Origin: Achromobacter sp. MYb9
GTDB taxonomy: Bacteria; Pseudomonadota; Gammaproteobacteria; Burkholderiales; Burkholderiaceae_B
Length of the DNA stretch: 62,818 nucleotides
Assembly: GCF_002975275.1 (NCBI RefSeq)
Contig: NZ_PCOQ01000032.1
Coordinates: forward strand, 1 to 62,818
Direction of reading: 5' to 3'
Shown: positions 16,768 through 26,237 of the stretch, one piece after another
How the letters are laid out: every line of letters begins with the position of its first letter
Position numbering within the stretch: position 1 is the stretch's first letter
Position numbers and translations under genes: made by a program
Notes under the pieces: generated by a model
Seen by the model: the letters and a program-made list of their open reading frames with translations, nothing else
Database searches by the model: none
What the model was told of the DNA's origin: nothing

Positions 16768-19161
16768 ATGTTCCATCGTCGCCCGCTTCGGCCCCTGGCC
16801 GCCGCGCTGTTCATTGCCCTGGCCGCGCCTGCGGTCCATGCCCAGACCCCGCCGGGCGGCCCTGCCGCCGCCCGCGCTGTTTTGCGCTTCGACGTGCCCG
16901 CTGGCGCCTTGGGCGATACGCTGACCCGCATCGCTCGGCAGAGCGGGCGCGCCGTGTCCGTCGATCCCGCCCTGGTGGCGGGCCGCAATGCGCCGGCCAT
17001 CGTCGGCGATTACACGGCAGAAGACGCGGCGCGGCGTGCGCTTGCCGGTAGCGGCCTGGAACTGGCCGTCACGGCCAATGGCACGCTGAGCGCGCGGCGC
17101 GCGCCCGAAGGCGCCGCCATGCTTGAGCCGGTCCGCGTGACCGGTTCCATCGAATCGCCCACCGGGCATGTGGACGGCTACGTGGCGCAACGCGCGCTGT
17201 CGGGCACCAAGACCGACACGCCGCTGATCGAAACGCCGCAATCCATATCGGTCGTCACCAGCGACCAGATCCGCGCGGTCAAGGCGGGTTCGGTAGCGGA
17301 TGCGCTGGGCTACACGCCCGGCGTGTCGGCGCAATCCCCCGCTTTCAGCCGCATGGTGGACGACCTGATGCTGCGTGGCTTCAATGTGGCCGCGGGGAAC
17401 TCCGGGCAATTGCGCGACGGCCTGAAACTGCAGTCCAGCGTCTATGACGGCGGGCAGGAACCCTATGGGCTGGAACGGGTGGAGGTGCTGCGCGGCGCGT
17501 CTTCGGTGCTGTACGGGCAACTGAGTCCGGGCGGCGTGGTCAACACCGTCAGCAAGCGCCCCTCGGCCGATTCCCTGCGCGAGCTGAACCTCGATACCGG
17601 CAGTTATGGACGCCGCCAGGTGTCGGGCGACTTCACCGGCGCGCTGACCGAGGATGGCGCCTGGACGTACCGGCTGACGGGGTTGGCCCGCAACGCCGAC
17701 AACTGGGTGGACCATGTGCCGGACGACCGGACCTACCTGGCGCCGGCCCTGACGTGGCAGCCTTCGGCGGCCACGTCGCTGACGCTGCTGGCCAGCTATC
17801 AGCGCATCCGCACGCGCTTTGCCGCGCCCATGCCCGCCGCCAATACCTTGAACGGCCAGATCCCTCGCGACCTCTTCATCGGCGAGCCGGATTTCGACCG
17901 CTACGACACCGATACCTACACCGTCGGTTATGCGTTCGAGCACGCATTCAACGACCGGGTGACGCTGCGCCAGAGCGCCCGGTATTTCACGGCGGACGGC
18001 ACTTGGGACTATCTGAGCTTCGGCGCGTTGCAGGCCAACGGCCAGACCTTGCGGCGTGGCGTGGTCAGCCGCAGCGAACACTCGTATGGCGTCGCAACCG
18101 ATACGTCGCTGGAACTGAAGCTGGACGGCGGGCCGTTGCAACACACGGTGCTGGCCGGGCTGGACTACTACCGCAGCGGCTATGACTCGCATCGCCATTC
18201 CGGCACGGTGGCCGCGCTGGCGGACATCTATCACCCCGTATATGGTGCGGTGCCGACGCTGAATACCGCCGCCGACTACGGCATCAATACGCGTTCCGAT
18301 TCGCTGGGCTTGTACCTGCAAGACCAGATCAAGATCCAGGACAAATGGGTGCTGGTGCTGGGTGGCCGCCAGGATTGGGCGGATACCGACCAGAAGAACT
18401 ACGCCACGGGCGCCACGACACGCCTGCGCGATAGCGCCACGACCGGCCGCGTGGGCCTGGTGTACCTGGCCGACAACGGCCTGGCGCCTTACCTCAGCGC
18501 CAGCCAGTCGTTTGCGCCGACGATCGGCGTCGATCGCGCGGGCAACGCGTTCAAACCGACCAAAGGCACGCAGTACGAACTGGGCCTGCGCTATGAGCCG
18601 CCGGGCGGCAACATGCTGTACAGCGCGGCGGTCTATGACCTGACGCAGACCAATGCGTTGACCGGCGACCCGGCCGACGCGACGTACTCGGTGCAGACCG
18701 GGCGGGCGCGGTCGCGGGGGTTGGAACTGGAAGCCAAGGCACGCCTGGGCGCCTTGAACCTGACGGCCAGCTATGCCTACACCGACGCCCGCACCACGCG
18801 AAGCACGGTGGCGTCGCTGGTTGACCAGCGCATCGCACTGGTGCCGCTGCACAGCGCCTCCATCTGGGCCGACTACAACCTGACCGCCGCCGGCGTGCCA
18901 GGTCTGACCGTCGGCGCGGGGGTGCGTTATGCCAGCTCGACGAACCTGCCTGGCTATCCCGCGAATGTGCCCGGCCAGTTCCTGGTCGACGCCCTGGCCG
19001 GTTATGACTTCGGCGCGCTGGACCCGGCCATGTCCGGCCTGTCGCTGACGGTGAACGCGCGCAATCTGTTCAACCGCGGCTACCTGGCTTGCGCGGGGGC
19101 GACGGGGTGCCGCTACGGCGATCCGCGCACGCTGTATGCCACCCTGAGCTATCGCTGGTAA
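16768..19161 (+). CDS. TonB-dependent siderophore receptor with STN signalling domain
   Basis: The 797-residue outer-membrane receptor imports a ferric siderophore using TonB energy. It starts with a signal peptide (MFHRRPLRPLAAALFIALAA, cut near VHAQ). An STN domain follows at about 35-100 (LRFDVPAGALGDTLTRIARQ), the part that contacts FecR. The plug begins near the PQSISVVTSDQI segment, and a 22-strand barrel ends in LYATLSYRW with the terminal aromatic residue expected for outer-membrane insertion. AGGAG precedes the ATG at 16768; the frame is open further upstream but lacks a signal sequence there. It is the third gene of the iron operon, 71 bp after fecR. The siderophore cannot be named. 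Confidence 0.93.
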   Translation: MFHRRPLRPLAAALFIALAAPAVHAQTPPGGPAAARAVLRFDVPAGALGDTLTRIARQSGRAVSVDPALVAGRNAPAIVGDYTAEDAARRALAGSGLELAVTANGTLSARRAPEGAAMLEPVRVTGSIESPTGHVDGYVAQRALSGTKTDTPLIETPQSISVVTSDQIRAVKAGSVADALGYTPGVSAQSPAFSRMVDDLMLRGFNVAAGNSGQLRDGLKLQSSVYDGGQEPYGLERVEVLRGASSVLYGQLSPGGVVNTVSKRPSADSLRELNLDTGSYGRRQVSGDFTGALTEDGAWTYRLTGLARNADNWVDHVPDDRTYLAPALTWQPSAATSLTLLASYQRIRTRFAAPMPAANTLNGQIPRDLFIGEPDFDRYDTDTYTVGYAFEHAFNDRVTLRQSARYFTADGTWDYLSFGALQANGQTLRRGVVSRSEHSYGVATDTSLELKLDGGPLQHTVLAGLDYYRSGYDSHRHSGTVAALADIYHPVYGAVPTLNTAADYGINTRSDSLGLYLQDQIKIQDKWVLVLGGRQDWADTDQKNYATGATTRLRDSATTGRVGLVYLADNGLAPYLSASQSFAPTIGVDRAGNAFKPTKGTQYELGLRYEPPGGNMLYSAAVYDLTQTNALTGDPADATYSVQTGRARSRGLELEAKARLGALNLTASYAYTDARTTRSTVASLVDQRIALVPLHSASIWADYNLTAAGVPGLTVGAGVRYASSTNLPGYPANVPGQFLVDALAGYDFGALDPAMSGLSLTVNARNLFNRGYLACAGATGCRYGDPRTLYATLSYRW

Positions 19162-19185
19162 ACGCTGGAAAACCCCTAGTGAGAT

Positions 19186-19211
19186 ACGGGCCCGCATGCG
19201 TGCTGGCCCGT
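19186..19211. terminator. Inverted repeat after the receptor gene
   Basis: ACGGGCC and GGCCCGT form a perfect 7-bp stem with a 12-base loop, 25 nt after the receptor stop. No T-run follows, so it may be a weak terminator or an operator. The rest of the 205-bp gap to bkdA1 shows nothing certain. Confidence 0.35.
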
Positions 19212-19366
19212 CTCGGCGACCCCGTCCCCTGTGCTAATCTCGTCGACGGCCACGCATATTTATCCCTATGCGAGGGGCCGACGATGGCAGCGCCTGAGGT
19301 CACACACCTTTGGCAATGTCTTGGTAGGAAGAAAACGCATGACACGATCAAGCGTGGAGACAATAT

Positions 19367-20599
19367 ATGAGCCAATATGGGCCGCTGAAGTTGCACGTCC
19401 CCGAGCCCACCGGGCGTCCGGGTTGCAAGACCGACTTTTCCTATCTGCATCTGTCGCCTCCTGGCGAGGTGCCCAAACCCCCCATTGATGTTGCCGCGGT
19501 CGATACCGGCGGACTGGCGTACAGCCTGGTCCGGGTGATCGACGACGACGGCCGCGCGGTCGGGCCGTGGGCGCCCGAGATCAGCAACGATCAACTGCGT
19601 GCGGGCATGCGGGCCATGCTGAAGACGCGGATTTTCGACGGCCGCATGCTGACGGCGCAGCGCAAGAAGAAGATCTCGTTCTACATGCAGAGCCTGGGCG
19701 AAGAAGCCATCGGCACGGCGCACGCGCTGGCGCTGGAGCAGGGCGACATGTGTTTCCCGACCTACCGCCAGCAGAGCATCCTGCTGTCGCGCGATGTGTC
19801 GCTGGTCACCATGATGTGCCAGCTGATGTCGAATGAACGCGACCCGCTCAAGGGGCGCCAGCTGCCGGTGATGTACTCCGACCGGGCAAACGGCTTCTTC
19901 ACCATTTCCGGCAACCTGGCCACGCAGTTCATCCAGGCGGTGGGCTGGGCGATGGCGTCCGCCATCAAGGGCGACACGCGCATCGCGTCGGCCTGGATCG
20001 GCGACGGCGCCACGGCCGAAGCCGACTTCCACACCGCGCTGACGTTCGCGCATGTGTACCGCGCGCCAGTCATCCTGAACGTGGTCAACAACCAATGGGC
20101 CATCTCCACCTTCCAGGCCATCGCCGGCGGCGAAGGCGCGACCTTCGCGGGCCGCGGCGTGGGCTGCGGCATCGCGTCGCTGCGGGTGGACGGCAATGAT
20201 TTCCTGGCGGTCTATTCCGCCTCGCGCTGGGCCGCCGAACGCGCTCGCCGCAACCTGGGCCCGACCTTGATCGAATGGGTGACGTACCGCGCCGGTCCGC
20301 ACTCGACCTCCGACGACCCTTCCAAGTACCGCCCCGGCGATGACTGGGCGCACTTTCCGCTGGGCGACCCGATCGAGCGCTTCAAGAAGCACCTGATCGG
20401 CCTGGGTATCTGGTCCGACGCCGAACACGATGCGGTTCGCGCCGAACTGGACGCCGAGATCGTCGCGGCCCAAAAGGAAGCGGAAAGCTACGGCACCCTG
20501 GTGGACGGCCACGTCCCCAGCGCGGCCAGCATCTTTGAAGACGTCTACAAAGACATGCCGGAGCATCTGCGCCGGCAGCGCCAGCAGCTCGGAGTCTGA
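19367..20599 (+). CDS. bkdA1: Branched-chain 2-oxoacid dehydrogenase E1 alpha subunit
   Basis: This subunit binds thiamine diphosphate and decarboxylates the 2-oxoacids of Val, Leu and Ile. It has 410 residues, the length of the Pseudomonas BkdA1. GDGATAEADFH through LNVVNNQWAIS is the thiamine-binding GDG-NN motif, and YRAGPHSTSDDPSKYR is the E1-alpha regulatory loop region. GGAG precedes the ATG. It begins a four-gene operon with 2-bp or smaller gaps (bkdA1-bkdA2-bkdB-lpdV). No bkdR activator lies directly upstream; the divergent or adjacent regulator found in Pseudomonas is absent here. Confidence 0.95.
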   Translation: MSQYGPLKLHVPEPTGRPGCKTDFSYLHLSPPGEVPKPPIDVAAVDTGGLAYSLVRVIDDDGRAVGPWAPEISNDQLRAGMRAMLKTRIFDGRMLTAQRKKKISFYMQSLGEEAIGTAHALALEQGDMCFPTYRQQSILLSRDVSLVTMMCQLMSNERDPLKGRQLPVMYSDRANGFFTISGNLATQFIQAVGWAMASAIKGDTRIASAWIGDGATAEADFHTALTFAHVYRAPVILNVVNNQWAISTFQAIAGGEGATFAGRGVGCGIASLRVDGNDFLAVYSASRWAAERARRNLGPTLIEWVTYRAGPHSTSDDPSKYRPGDDWAHFPLGDPIERFKKHLIGLGIWSDAEHDAVRAELDAEIVAAQKEAESYGTLVDGHVPSAASIFEDVYKDMPEHLRRQRQQLGV

Positions 20600-20601
20600 T
20601 C

Positions 20602-21645
20602 ATGGCAATTGATAACAACGCTGGTCCGGCCTCTGCGCCGATGACCATGATCCAGGCATTGCGCTCGGCCATGGATGTGATGCTGGAGCGTGACAACAAC
20701 GTGGTGGTGTTCGGCCAGGACGTCGGCTATTTCGGCGGCGTGTTCCGGTGCACCGAGGGCTTGCAGACCAAGTACGGCAGCTCGCGCGTGTTCGACACGC
20801 CGATCTCCGAAGGCGGCATCGTGGGCGTGGCGGTGGGCATGGGCGCCTATGGCTTGCGGCCCGTGTGCGAGATCCAGTTCGCCGACTACTTCTATCCCGC
20901 TTCCGACCAGATCGTGTCGGAAGCCGCCCGCTTGCGCTATCGGTCGGTGGGCGAGTTCATCGCCCCGATGACCATCCGCATGCCTTGCGGCGGTGGCATC
21001 TACGGCGGGCAGACGCACAGCCAAAGCCCCGAAGCCATGTTCACGCAGGTCTGCGGGTTGCGCACGGTGATGCCGTCCAACCCCTACGACGCCAAGGGCT
21101 TGCTGATCGCCTCGATCGAAAACGACGACCCGGTGATTTTCCTGGAACCCAAGCGGCTCTACAACGGCCCCTTTGACGGTCACCACGACCGCCCGGTGAC
21201 CCCGTGGACCGGGCGTCCGGGCAGCGTGGTGCCGACGGGCTACTACACCGTGCCGCTGGACACCGCCGCCATCGTGCGGCCGGGCAAGGCGCTGACGGTG
21301 CTGACCTATGGCACCACGGTGTATGTGTCGTTGACCGCCGCCGAAGAGACCGGCATCGACGCCGAAGTGATCGATCTGCGCAGCCTCTGGCCGCTGGACC
21401 TGGAAACCATCGTGAACTCGGTGAAGAAGACCGGCCGTTGCGTGGTGGTGCACGAAGCCACGCGTACCTGCGGGTATGGCGCGGAACTGATTTCGCTGGT
21501 TCAAGAGCACTGCTTCCATCACCTGGAGGCGCCTGTCGAGCGCGTGACCGGTTGGGATACTCCCTACCCGCACGCGCAGGAATGGGCGTACTTCCCCGGC
21601 CCGCGCCGGGTCGGCGAAGCGTTCAAACGCGCGATGGAGGTGTGA
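20602..21645 (+). CDS. bkdA2: Branched-chain 2-oxoacid dehydrogenase E1 beta subunit
   Basis: The 347-residue transketolase-like beta subunit completes the E1 heterotetramer and supplies part of the active site. Typical segments are MTMIQALRSAMDVMLERDNN, VVVFGQDVGYFGGVF, RVFDTPISEGGIVGVAVGMG (with the catalytic Glu), and VIDLRSLWPLDLETIV near the C-terminal domain. It starts 2 bp after bkdA1 and stops 1 bp before bkdB, so translation is coupled. It carries an N-terminal extension of about 10 residues. Confidence 0.95.
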   Translation: MAIDNNAGPASAPMTMIQALRSAMDVMLERDNNVVVFGQDVGYFGGVFRCTEGLQTKYGSSRVFDTPISEGGIVGVAVGMGAYGLRPVCEIQFADYFYPASDQIVSEAARLRYRSVGEFIAPMTIRMPCGGGIYGGQTHSQSPEAMFTQVCGLRTVMPSNPYDAKGLLIASIENDDPVIFLEPKRLYNGPFDGHHDRPVTPWTGRPGSVVPTGYYTVPLDTAAIVRPGKALTVLTYGTTVYVSLTAAEETGIDAEVIDLRSLWPLDLETIVNSVKKTGRCVVVHEATRTCGYGAELISLVQEHCFHHLEAPVERVTGWDTPYPHAQEWAYFPGPRRVGEAFKRAMEV

Positions 21646-21646
21646 G

Positions 21647-22990
21647 ATGGGGATCCATATCATCAAGATGCCGGACATCGGCGAAGGCATTGCCGAAGTC
21701 GAACTGGTGGGCTGGCACGTCAAGGTGGGCGACACCGTCGCCGAGGACCAGCCGCTGGCCGACGTAATGACGGACAAGGCCACGGTGGAAATTCCATCGC
21801 CGGTCGTGGGCAAGGTGGTGGCGCTGGGCGGCGACGTGGGCCAGGTCATGGCCGTGGGCGGGGAATTGATCCGGCTGGAAGTGGAAGGCGAGGGCAACGT
21901 CCGCGCCGGATCGGCCGCGCCTCAGAAGGCGGCGCCTGCCGCGTCCGAAGCCCCCGCGCCCGTCAAGCCGGAGGGGGCCGCGAAGGCGGCAGCGGGCGGC
22001 ATCGCGGGCCAGATCGCGGCGTCCGTCTCGCAGGCGGCAAGCCCGTCGGCAGCCAGGCCGCAAGCCGCGTCGCGACCGGCCAACACCACGCCTGTCGTGG
22101 CGCGCCAGCCGGGCGACAAGCCGCTGGCGTCGCCCGCCGTGCGCAAGCGCGCGTGGGACTTGGGTGTTGAACTGCGCTACGTGCCAGGCAGCGGCCCGGC
22201 CGGCCGGGTCATGCACGAAGACCTGGACGCCTACCTGCAGTCGCAAGGGGCAGGCACCGCCGCACGCGGCGGGTCGGCCTATGCGCAACGCAACGATGAA
22301 GAAGCCGTGCCCGTGATCGGCCTGCGCAGGAAGATCGCGCAGAAGATGGCGGAGTCCAAGCGCCGCATCCCGCACTTCAGCTATGTCGAAGAAATCGACG
22401 TGACCGAACTGGAAGACCTGCGCGTGCAGCTCAACCAGAAATGGGGCGAATCGCGCGGCAAGCTGACCTTGCTGCCGCTGTTGGCGCGGGCCATGGTCGT
22501 GGCGCTGCGGGACTTCCCGCAGATCAATGCGCGCTATGACGATGAAGGCGGCGTGGTGACGCGCTACGGCGCCGTGCACATCGGCATCGCCACGCAAAGC
22601 GATGGCGGCCTGATGGTGCCGGTGATGCGTCACGCCGAGGCGCGCGACCTCTGGTCGATGGCCGCCGAGATCGGCCGGCTGGCGCAAGCGGTGCGCAACG
22701 GCACCGCGGGGCGCGACGAACTCTCCGGGTCCACCATCACCATCACCAGCCTGGGGCCCTTGGGCGGCATCGTCACGACACCGGTGATCAACCATCCCGA
22801 AGTCGGCATCGTGGGCGTGAACCGCATCGTGGAACGGCCCGCTTTCCGCAACGGCGCCGTGGTGGCGCGCAAGCTGATGAACCTGTCATCGTCCTTCGAC
22901 CACCGCGTGGTGGACGGCATGGACGCGGCGCGGTTCGTTCAGGCGGTACGCGCGCTGCTGGAACAACCCGCGCTGCTTTTCGTGGAGTAA
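21647..22990 (+). CDS. bkdB: Branched-chain dihydrolipoyl acyltransferase E2
   Basis: The core of the complex moves the acyl group from E1 to CoA through a lipoyl arm. The 447 residues hold one lipoyl domain (1-80, lipoylated K44 in MTDKATVEIP), a long Ala/Pro-rich linker (about 85-155), the E1/E3-binding domain (about 160-200: SPAVRKRAWDLGV) and the catalytic domain with the active His in SSSFDHRVVDGMDA near the C-terminus. A single lipoyl domain is normal for Bkd E2. It begins 1 bp after bkdA2. Confidence 0.95.
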   Translation: MGIHIIKMPDIGEGIAEVELVGWHVKVGDTVAEDQPLADVMTDKATVEIPSPVVGKVVALGGDVGQVMAVGGELIRLEVEGEGNVRAGSAAPQKAAPAASEAPAPVKPEGAAKAAAGGIAGQIAASVSQAASPSAARPQAASRPANTTPVVARQPGDKPLASPAVRKRAWDLGVELRYVPGSGPAGRVMHEDLDAYLQSQGAGTAARGGSAYAQRNDEEAVPVIGLRRKIAQKMAESKRRIPHFSYVEEIDVTELEDLRVQLNQKWGESRGKLTLLPLLARAMVVALRDFPQINARYDDEGGVVTRYGAVHIGIATQSDGGLMVPVMRHAEARDLWSMAAEIGRLAQAVRNGTAGRDELSGSTITITSLGPLGGIVTTPVINHPEVGIVGVNRIVERPAFRNGAVVARKLMNLSSSFDHRVVDGMDAARFVQAVRALLEQPALLFVE

Positions 22991-22992
22991 GC

Positions 22993-24396
22993 ATGAGCCA
23001 GATCACAAAGACAACGACCTTGCTGGTGATCGGCGGCGGCCCCGGCGGCTACGTGGCCGCCATCCGCGCCGGCCAATTGGGCGTGCCGACCATCCTGGTC
23101 GAAGGCGGCCAGTTGGGCGGCACTTGCCTGAACATCGGTTGCATCCCATCCAAGGCGCTGATTCACGCGGCCGAGGAATTCGACAAGGCGCGCCATTACG
23201 CGGACACGTCGCCGCTGGGCATTTCGGTGTCGGCGCCGGCCATCGACATCACGCGGACCGTGGCGTGGAAAGACGGCATTGTCGGCAAGCTGACGGGCGG
23301 CGTGGCCGCGCTGTTGAAGAAGAACGGCGTGGAAGTGGTGCCGGGCTGGGCCAGCCTGCTGGACGGCAAGACCGCGGAAGTCACCGCGGCGGATGGGTCC
23401 ATCGTGCGCATCCAGTGCGAGCACCTGCTGCTGGCGGCCGGCTCCGAGCCCACGCCGCTGGTGTCCATGCCGTTCGGCGGCATCGTGGTGTCTTCCACCG
23501 AAGCGCTGTCGCCGGCCAGCATCCCCAAGCAATTGGTGGTGGTCGGTGGCGGTTACATCGGCCTGGAGCTGGGCACCGTGTACCGCAAGCTGGGCGCCGA
23601 AGTCGCCGTGGTGGAAGCGCAGGACCGCATTTTGCCGACCTATGACGCGGAACTGACCAAACCCGTGGCCGCCGCGCTGGCGAAGATGGGCGTGGCGTTG
23701 CACCTGAACCGCAAAGTACTGGGCCTGAACGGTGCGGGCGACGCGGTGCGGGTGCAGGACGGGGCAGGCGTCGAAACCCTGCTGCCGGCCGACCGCGTGC
23801 TGATCGCGGTGGGGCGCCGTCCCCGCACGCAAGGCTGGGGGCTGGAAAGCCTGCAGCTTGACCGCAAGGGCAATGCGTTGCGCATCGATGACCAGTGCCG
23901 CACGTCCATGCGCGATGTCTGGGCCATCGGCGATATCGCCGGCGAACCCATGCTGGCGCATCGCGCCATGGCGCAGGGCGAAATGGTGGCCGAGCTGGTG
24001 GCGGGCAAGCGCCGGCATTTCCAGCCGGCATCGATCCCGGCCGTGTGCTTTACCGATCCCGAGGTCGTGGTGGCCGGGCTGTCGCCCGCCGAGGCGGAAA
24101 GCGCGGGGCTGGATTGCCTGACGGCGTCCTTCCCGTTCGCTGCCAACGGACGCGCCATGACGCTGGAGTCCACCGACGGCTTCGTCCGCGTGGTGGCCCG
24201 GCGCGACAACCACTTGATCGTGGGCTGGCAGGCGGTGGGGCGCGGCGTGTCGGAACTGTCGACGGCGTTCGGCCAATCGCTGGAAATGGGCGCGACGCTT
24301 GAAGATGTGGCGGGCACCATCCACGCGCACCCGACCTTGGGTGAAGCCGTTCAGGAAGCGGCGCTGAAGGCGCTGGGCCACGCGCTGCATATCTGA
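22993..24396 (+). CDS. lpdV: Dihydrolipoyl dehydrogenase of the Bkd complex (E3)
   Basis: This 467-residue FAD disulfide oxidoreductase reoxidises the lipoyl groups of E2 with NAD. FAD motif GGGPGGYVAA, redox pair C45/C50 in GGTCLNIGCIPSK, NAD motif VVGGGYIGLELG, the second FAD motif VWAIGDIAGEPMLAHRA, and the catalytic HAHPTLGEAVQEAAL near the C-terminus are all present. It is the last gene of the bkd operon, 2 bp after bkdB, with a strong terminator 20 bp beyond the stop. Confidence 0.95.
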   Translation: MSQITKTTTLLVIGGGPGGYVAAIRAGQLGVPTILVEGGQLGGTCLNIGCIPSKALIHAAEEFDKARHYADTSPLGISVSAPAIDITRTVAWKDGIVGKLTGGVAALLKKNGVEVVPGWASLLDGKTAEVTAADGSIVRIQCEHLLLAAGSEPTPLVSMPFGGIVVSSTEALSPASIPKQLVVVGGGYIGLELGTVYRKLGAEVAVVEAQDRILPTYDAELTKPVAAALAKMGVALHLNRKVLGLNGAGDAVRVQDGAGVETLLPADRVLIAVGRRPRTQGWGLESLQLDRKGNALRIDDQCRTSMRDVWAIGDIAGEPMLAHRAMAQGEMVAELVAGKRRHFQPASIPAVCFTDPEVVVAGLSPAEAESAGLDCLTASFPFAANGRAMTLESTDGFVRVVARRDNHLIVGWQAVGRGVSELSTAFGQSLEMGATLEDVAGTIHAHPTLGEAVQEAALKALGHALHI

Positions 24397-24416
24397 TTCG
24401 CCAAGCCCGCACAGCA

Positions 24417-24452
24417 CCGCCGCGCGCCGGACCTCCGGGCGCGGCGGTTTTT
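24417..24452 (+). terminator. Rho-independent terminator of the bkd operon
   Basis: CCGCCGCGC (24417-24425) pairs with GCGCGGCGG (24439-24447); an inner CCGG/CCGG stem extends it past one bulged G. TTTTT follows directly. Confidence 0.88.
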
Positions 24453-24482
24453 CTTATCGCCGGGCCGCCCCAGGATAGGAAC

Positions 24483-24536
24483 GCCCCTTGGGGGGGGGCA
24501 GCAAACACGCACCACGTGTGCGGCGCGGGGCCCCCA
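24483..24536. repeat. Dispersed GC-rich repeat element, diverged copy
   Basis: A C-run then a G-run (CCCCTTGGGG core), GCAGCAA, a small imperfect hairpin and a final GGGGCCCCC give the same ordered layout as the 81-bp units at 44013-44255. Both lie just past the stop of a minus-strand gene (here maoC) in the same orientation. It looks like one family of hairpin elements placed at gene 3' ends. Confidence 0.55.
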
Positions 24537-24540
24537 CCTT

Positions 24541-25002
24541 TCAGACGGGGCGTTTGCGCAACAGGTATTTCTGCTGACCATCCATCACCAGCACGCCGTG
24601 CTGGTTGCGCACTTCGCTGCGCATGGCCAGCACGCCGGTGCTGCGGCCGGGGGCAAGCTCGGTCACGTGCAGGGACGCATACAAGGTGTCGCCCGAGAAC
24701 ACCGGTTTCAAGAAGCGGCTGCTTTGCTCCAGGAAGGCCTTCAGTGAATCCTCCACCATGTGCGGGAACAGGCCGGCGCCCGCCGCGGTCTGGATGGCCA
24801 CCTGAAAACCGTGCGCAAGCATGTGCGGCATGCCATGGGCGCGGCAATACTCCACGTCGTAGTGCACCGGGTGGTTGTCGCCGCTGGCCAGCTGGAAGGC
24901 GGCGAACAGCGCGTCGGTCATGGTGCGGGACGGCAGGTTGAAGACCTCGCCAATCTCGAAGTCTTCGAAGTAGCGCTGGGCGCACAGTTGATGCTTGATC
25001 AT
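24541..25002 (-). CDS. MaoC-like acyl-CoA dehydratase
   Basis: The 153-residue protein has the single hot-dog fold of MaoC/R-hydratases. YFEDFEIGEVFNLPSRTMT opens it, and ASGDNHPVHYDVEYCRAHGM carries the Asp-His catalytic pair of the hydratase-2 motif. Members hydrate trans-2-enoyl-CoA, or dehydrate mesaconyl-type acids, in the cytoplasm. I start it at the ATG of MIKHQL (25002); the frame continues 31 codons upstream but that part has no homology look. It is 50 bp downstream of a Bug receptor on the same strand, suggesting one transcript, and near a CaiB-type CoA transferase, which suggests a CoA-linked organic-acid pathway. Confidence 0.82.
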   Translation of the reverse strand: MIKHQLCAQRYFEDFEIGEVFNLPSRTMTDALFAAFQLASGDNHPVHYDVEYCRAHGMPHMLAHGFQVAIQTAAGAGLFPHMVEDSLKAFLEQSSRFLKPVFSGDTLYASLHVTELAPGRSTGVLAMRSEVRNQHGVLVMDGQQKYLLRKRPV

Positions 25003-25052
25003 GCCGGGGTCCTGTCTGGAAGGGGTTGCATGGGGGGATCGGGCGGGGCGCG

Positions 25053-26042
25053 TCAGTTCGCGGTCATGTTGGCCGCGCGGGCGACCTGGCTCCATTTCTT
25101 CAACTCGCTATCCAGGAAGGTGGCCAATGCCGCGGGCGACGGTTCCGTTTCCAGCACCAGGCCCATGTCGTAGGCGCGACGCTTCAACGCCTCGTCCTGC
25201 AGCGCGGCCTGCAGGGTCGACGTCAGCGTCTCGATCACCGGGGCAGGCGTGCCGGCAGGCGCGAACACGGCATTCCAGGTATAGGCCTCGTATCCCGGGA
25301 CGGCTTCGGCAATGGCCGGGGTGTCCGGCGTCTGCGGCAGGCGCTGGCTCATCGACGTGGCTAGCAATCGCACCGTTCCGGCATGCACTTGCGCCAGGCC
25401 GGTGGGGGCGCTGTCGATCATGAATTCCAGGTGTCCGCCAATGACATCGGCCATGGCGGGAGCGCTGCCGCGGTAGGGAACGTGCATGGCGCGGGTGCCC
25501 GCCAGGTAGTTGACCAATTCGGCGCCCAGGTGCGGCGCGCTGCCGATGCCGGCGGAACCGTAGTTGACCTTGCCCGGGTGGGATTTCAGATAGGCCAGGA
25601 ATTCCGGCAGGTTCCGTGCCGGCAGGGATTTGTTGACAATCAGCACCAGCGGCGCCTTGGCGGCCAGACCCACCGGGGCGAAGTCTTCGACGGTACGGTA
25701 GGGCAGCGTCGCATGGATGCTCGGATTGACGGCATGCGCCACCGTGGTCAACAGCAACGTGTAGCCGTCGGGCGGCGCTTTCGCAACCGTCTCGGTGCCG
25801 ACCAACGTGCCTGCGCCAGTGCGGTTTTCAACGATGATGGTCGCGCCCGCCTGGCGGCCCCAGCTTTCGGCCAGGGCACGGGCGAAGGTGTCCGTCGGTC
25901 CGCCCGCCGCATAGGGCACCACCAGTTTCACGGGGCGCGAAGGAAAGCCCGGCTGCGCCCAGGCCAGGGGGGCAGCCGCCAGCAGGCTGATGGCCGCGGC
26001 CAGTTTTCGGGCCGGTGCGGCCCAGCGGGATAGGGGGATCAT
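25053..26042 (-). CDS. Tripartite tricarboxylate receptor (Bug family) periplasmic binding protein
   Basis: Bug proteins bind small organic acids in the periplasm; they are hugely expanded in Bordetella and Achromobacter. The 329-residue protein has a signal peptide (AISLLAAAPLAWAQ) and the family core: FPSRPVKLVVPYAAGGPTD, VENRTGAGTLVGTE, YTLLLTTVAHAVNPS, VNYGSAGIGSAPHLGAE, HVPYRGSAPAMADVIGG. The ATG at 26042 is preceded by GGAGAC. It shares a strand and probably an operon with maoC and diverges from a LysR regulator. No TctA/TctB membrane genes are present, as is usual for orphan Bugs. Confidence 0.9.
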   Translation of the reverse strand: MIPLSRWAAPARKLAAAISLLAAAPLAWAQPGFPSRPVKLVVPYAAGGPTDTFARALAESWGRQAGATIIVENRTGAGTLVGTETVAKAPPDGYTLLLTTVAHAVNPSIHATLPYRTVEDFAPVGLAAKAPLVLIVNKSLPARNLPEFLAYLKSHPGKVNYGSAGIGSAPHLGAELVNYLAGTRAMHVPYRGSAPAMADVIGGHLEFMIDSAPTGLAQVHAGTVRLLATSMSQRLPQTPDTPAIAEAVPGYEAYTWNAVFAPAGTPAPVIETLTSTLQAALQDEALKRRAYDMGLVLETEPSPAALATFLDSELKKWSQVARAANMTAN

Positions 26043-26160
26043 GGCTTGTCTCCGTTCATTGTTTTGCCTGCCGGACGCTGCCGGGAAGGTCCGGCAGATG
26101 GCGGCTTCGGGTTTGTTCCCTGGTTTCGGCAAAATATAAAGACGATGATCCGGGGCGAAT

Positions 26161-26183
26161 AGTCGAATGTTTTTTCGTCGACT
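26161..26183. promoter_or_regulatory. Candidate LysR operator
   Basis: AGTCGA (26161-26166) and TCGACT (26178-26183) are a perfect inverted repeat around 11 bp, in the gap between the Bug receptor gene and the LysR gene. Spacing and place suit a LysR-type regulator. Confidence 0.45.
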
Positions 26184-26237
26184 TAGAACCTTTCTAACAG
26201 CGGGTTTCCTTGCCGGCATGGCGGAGGTTATGGGGTG

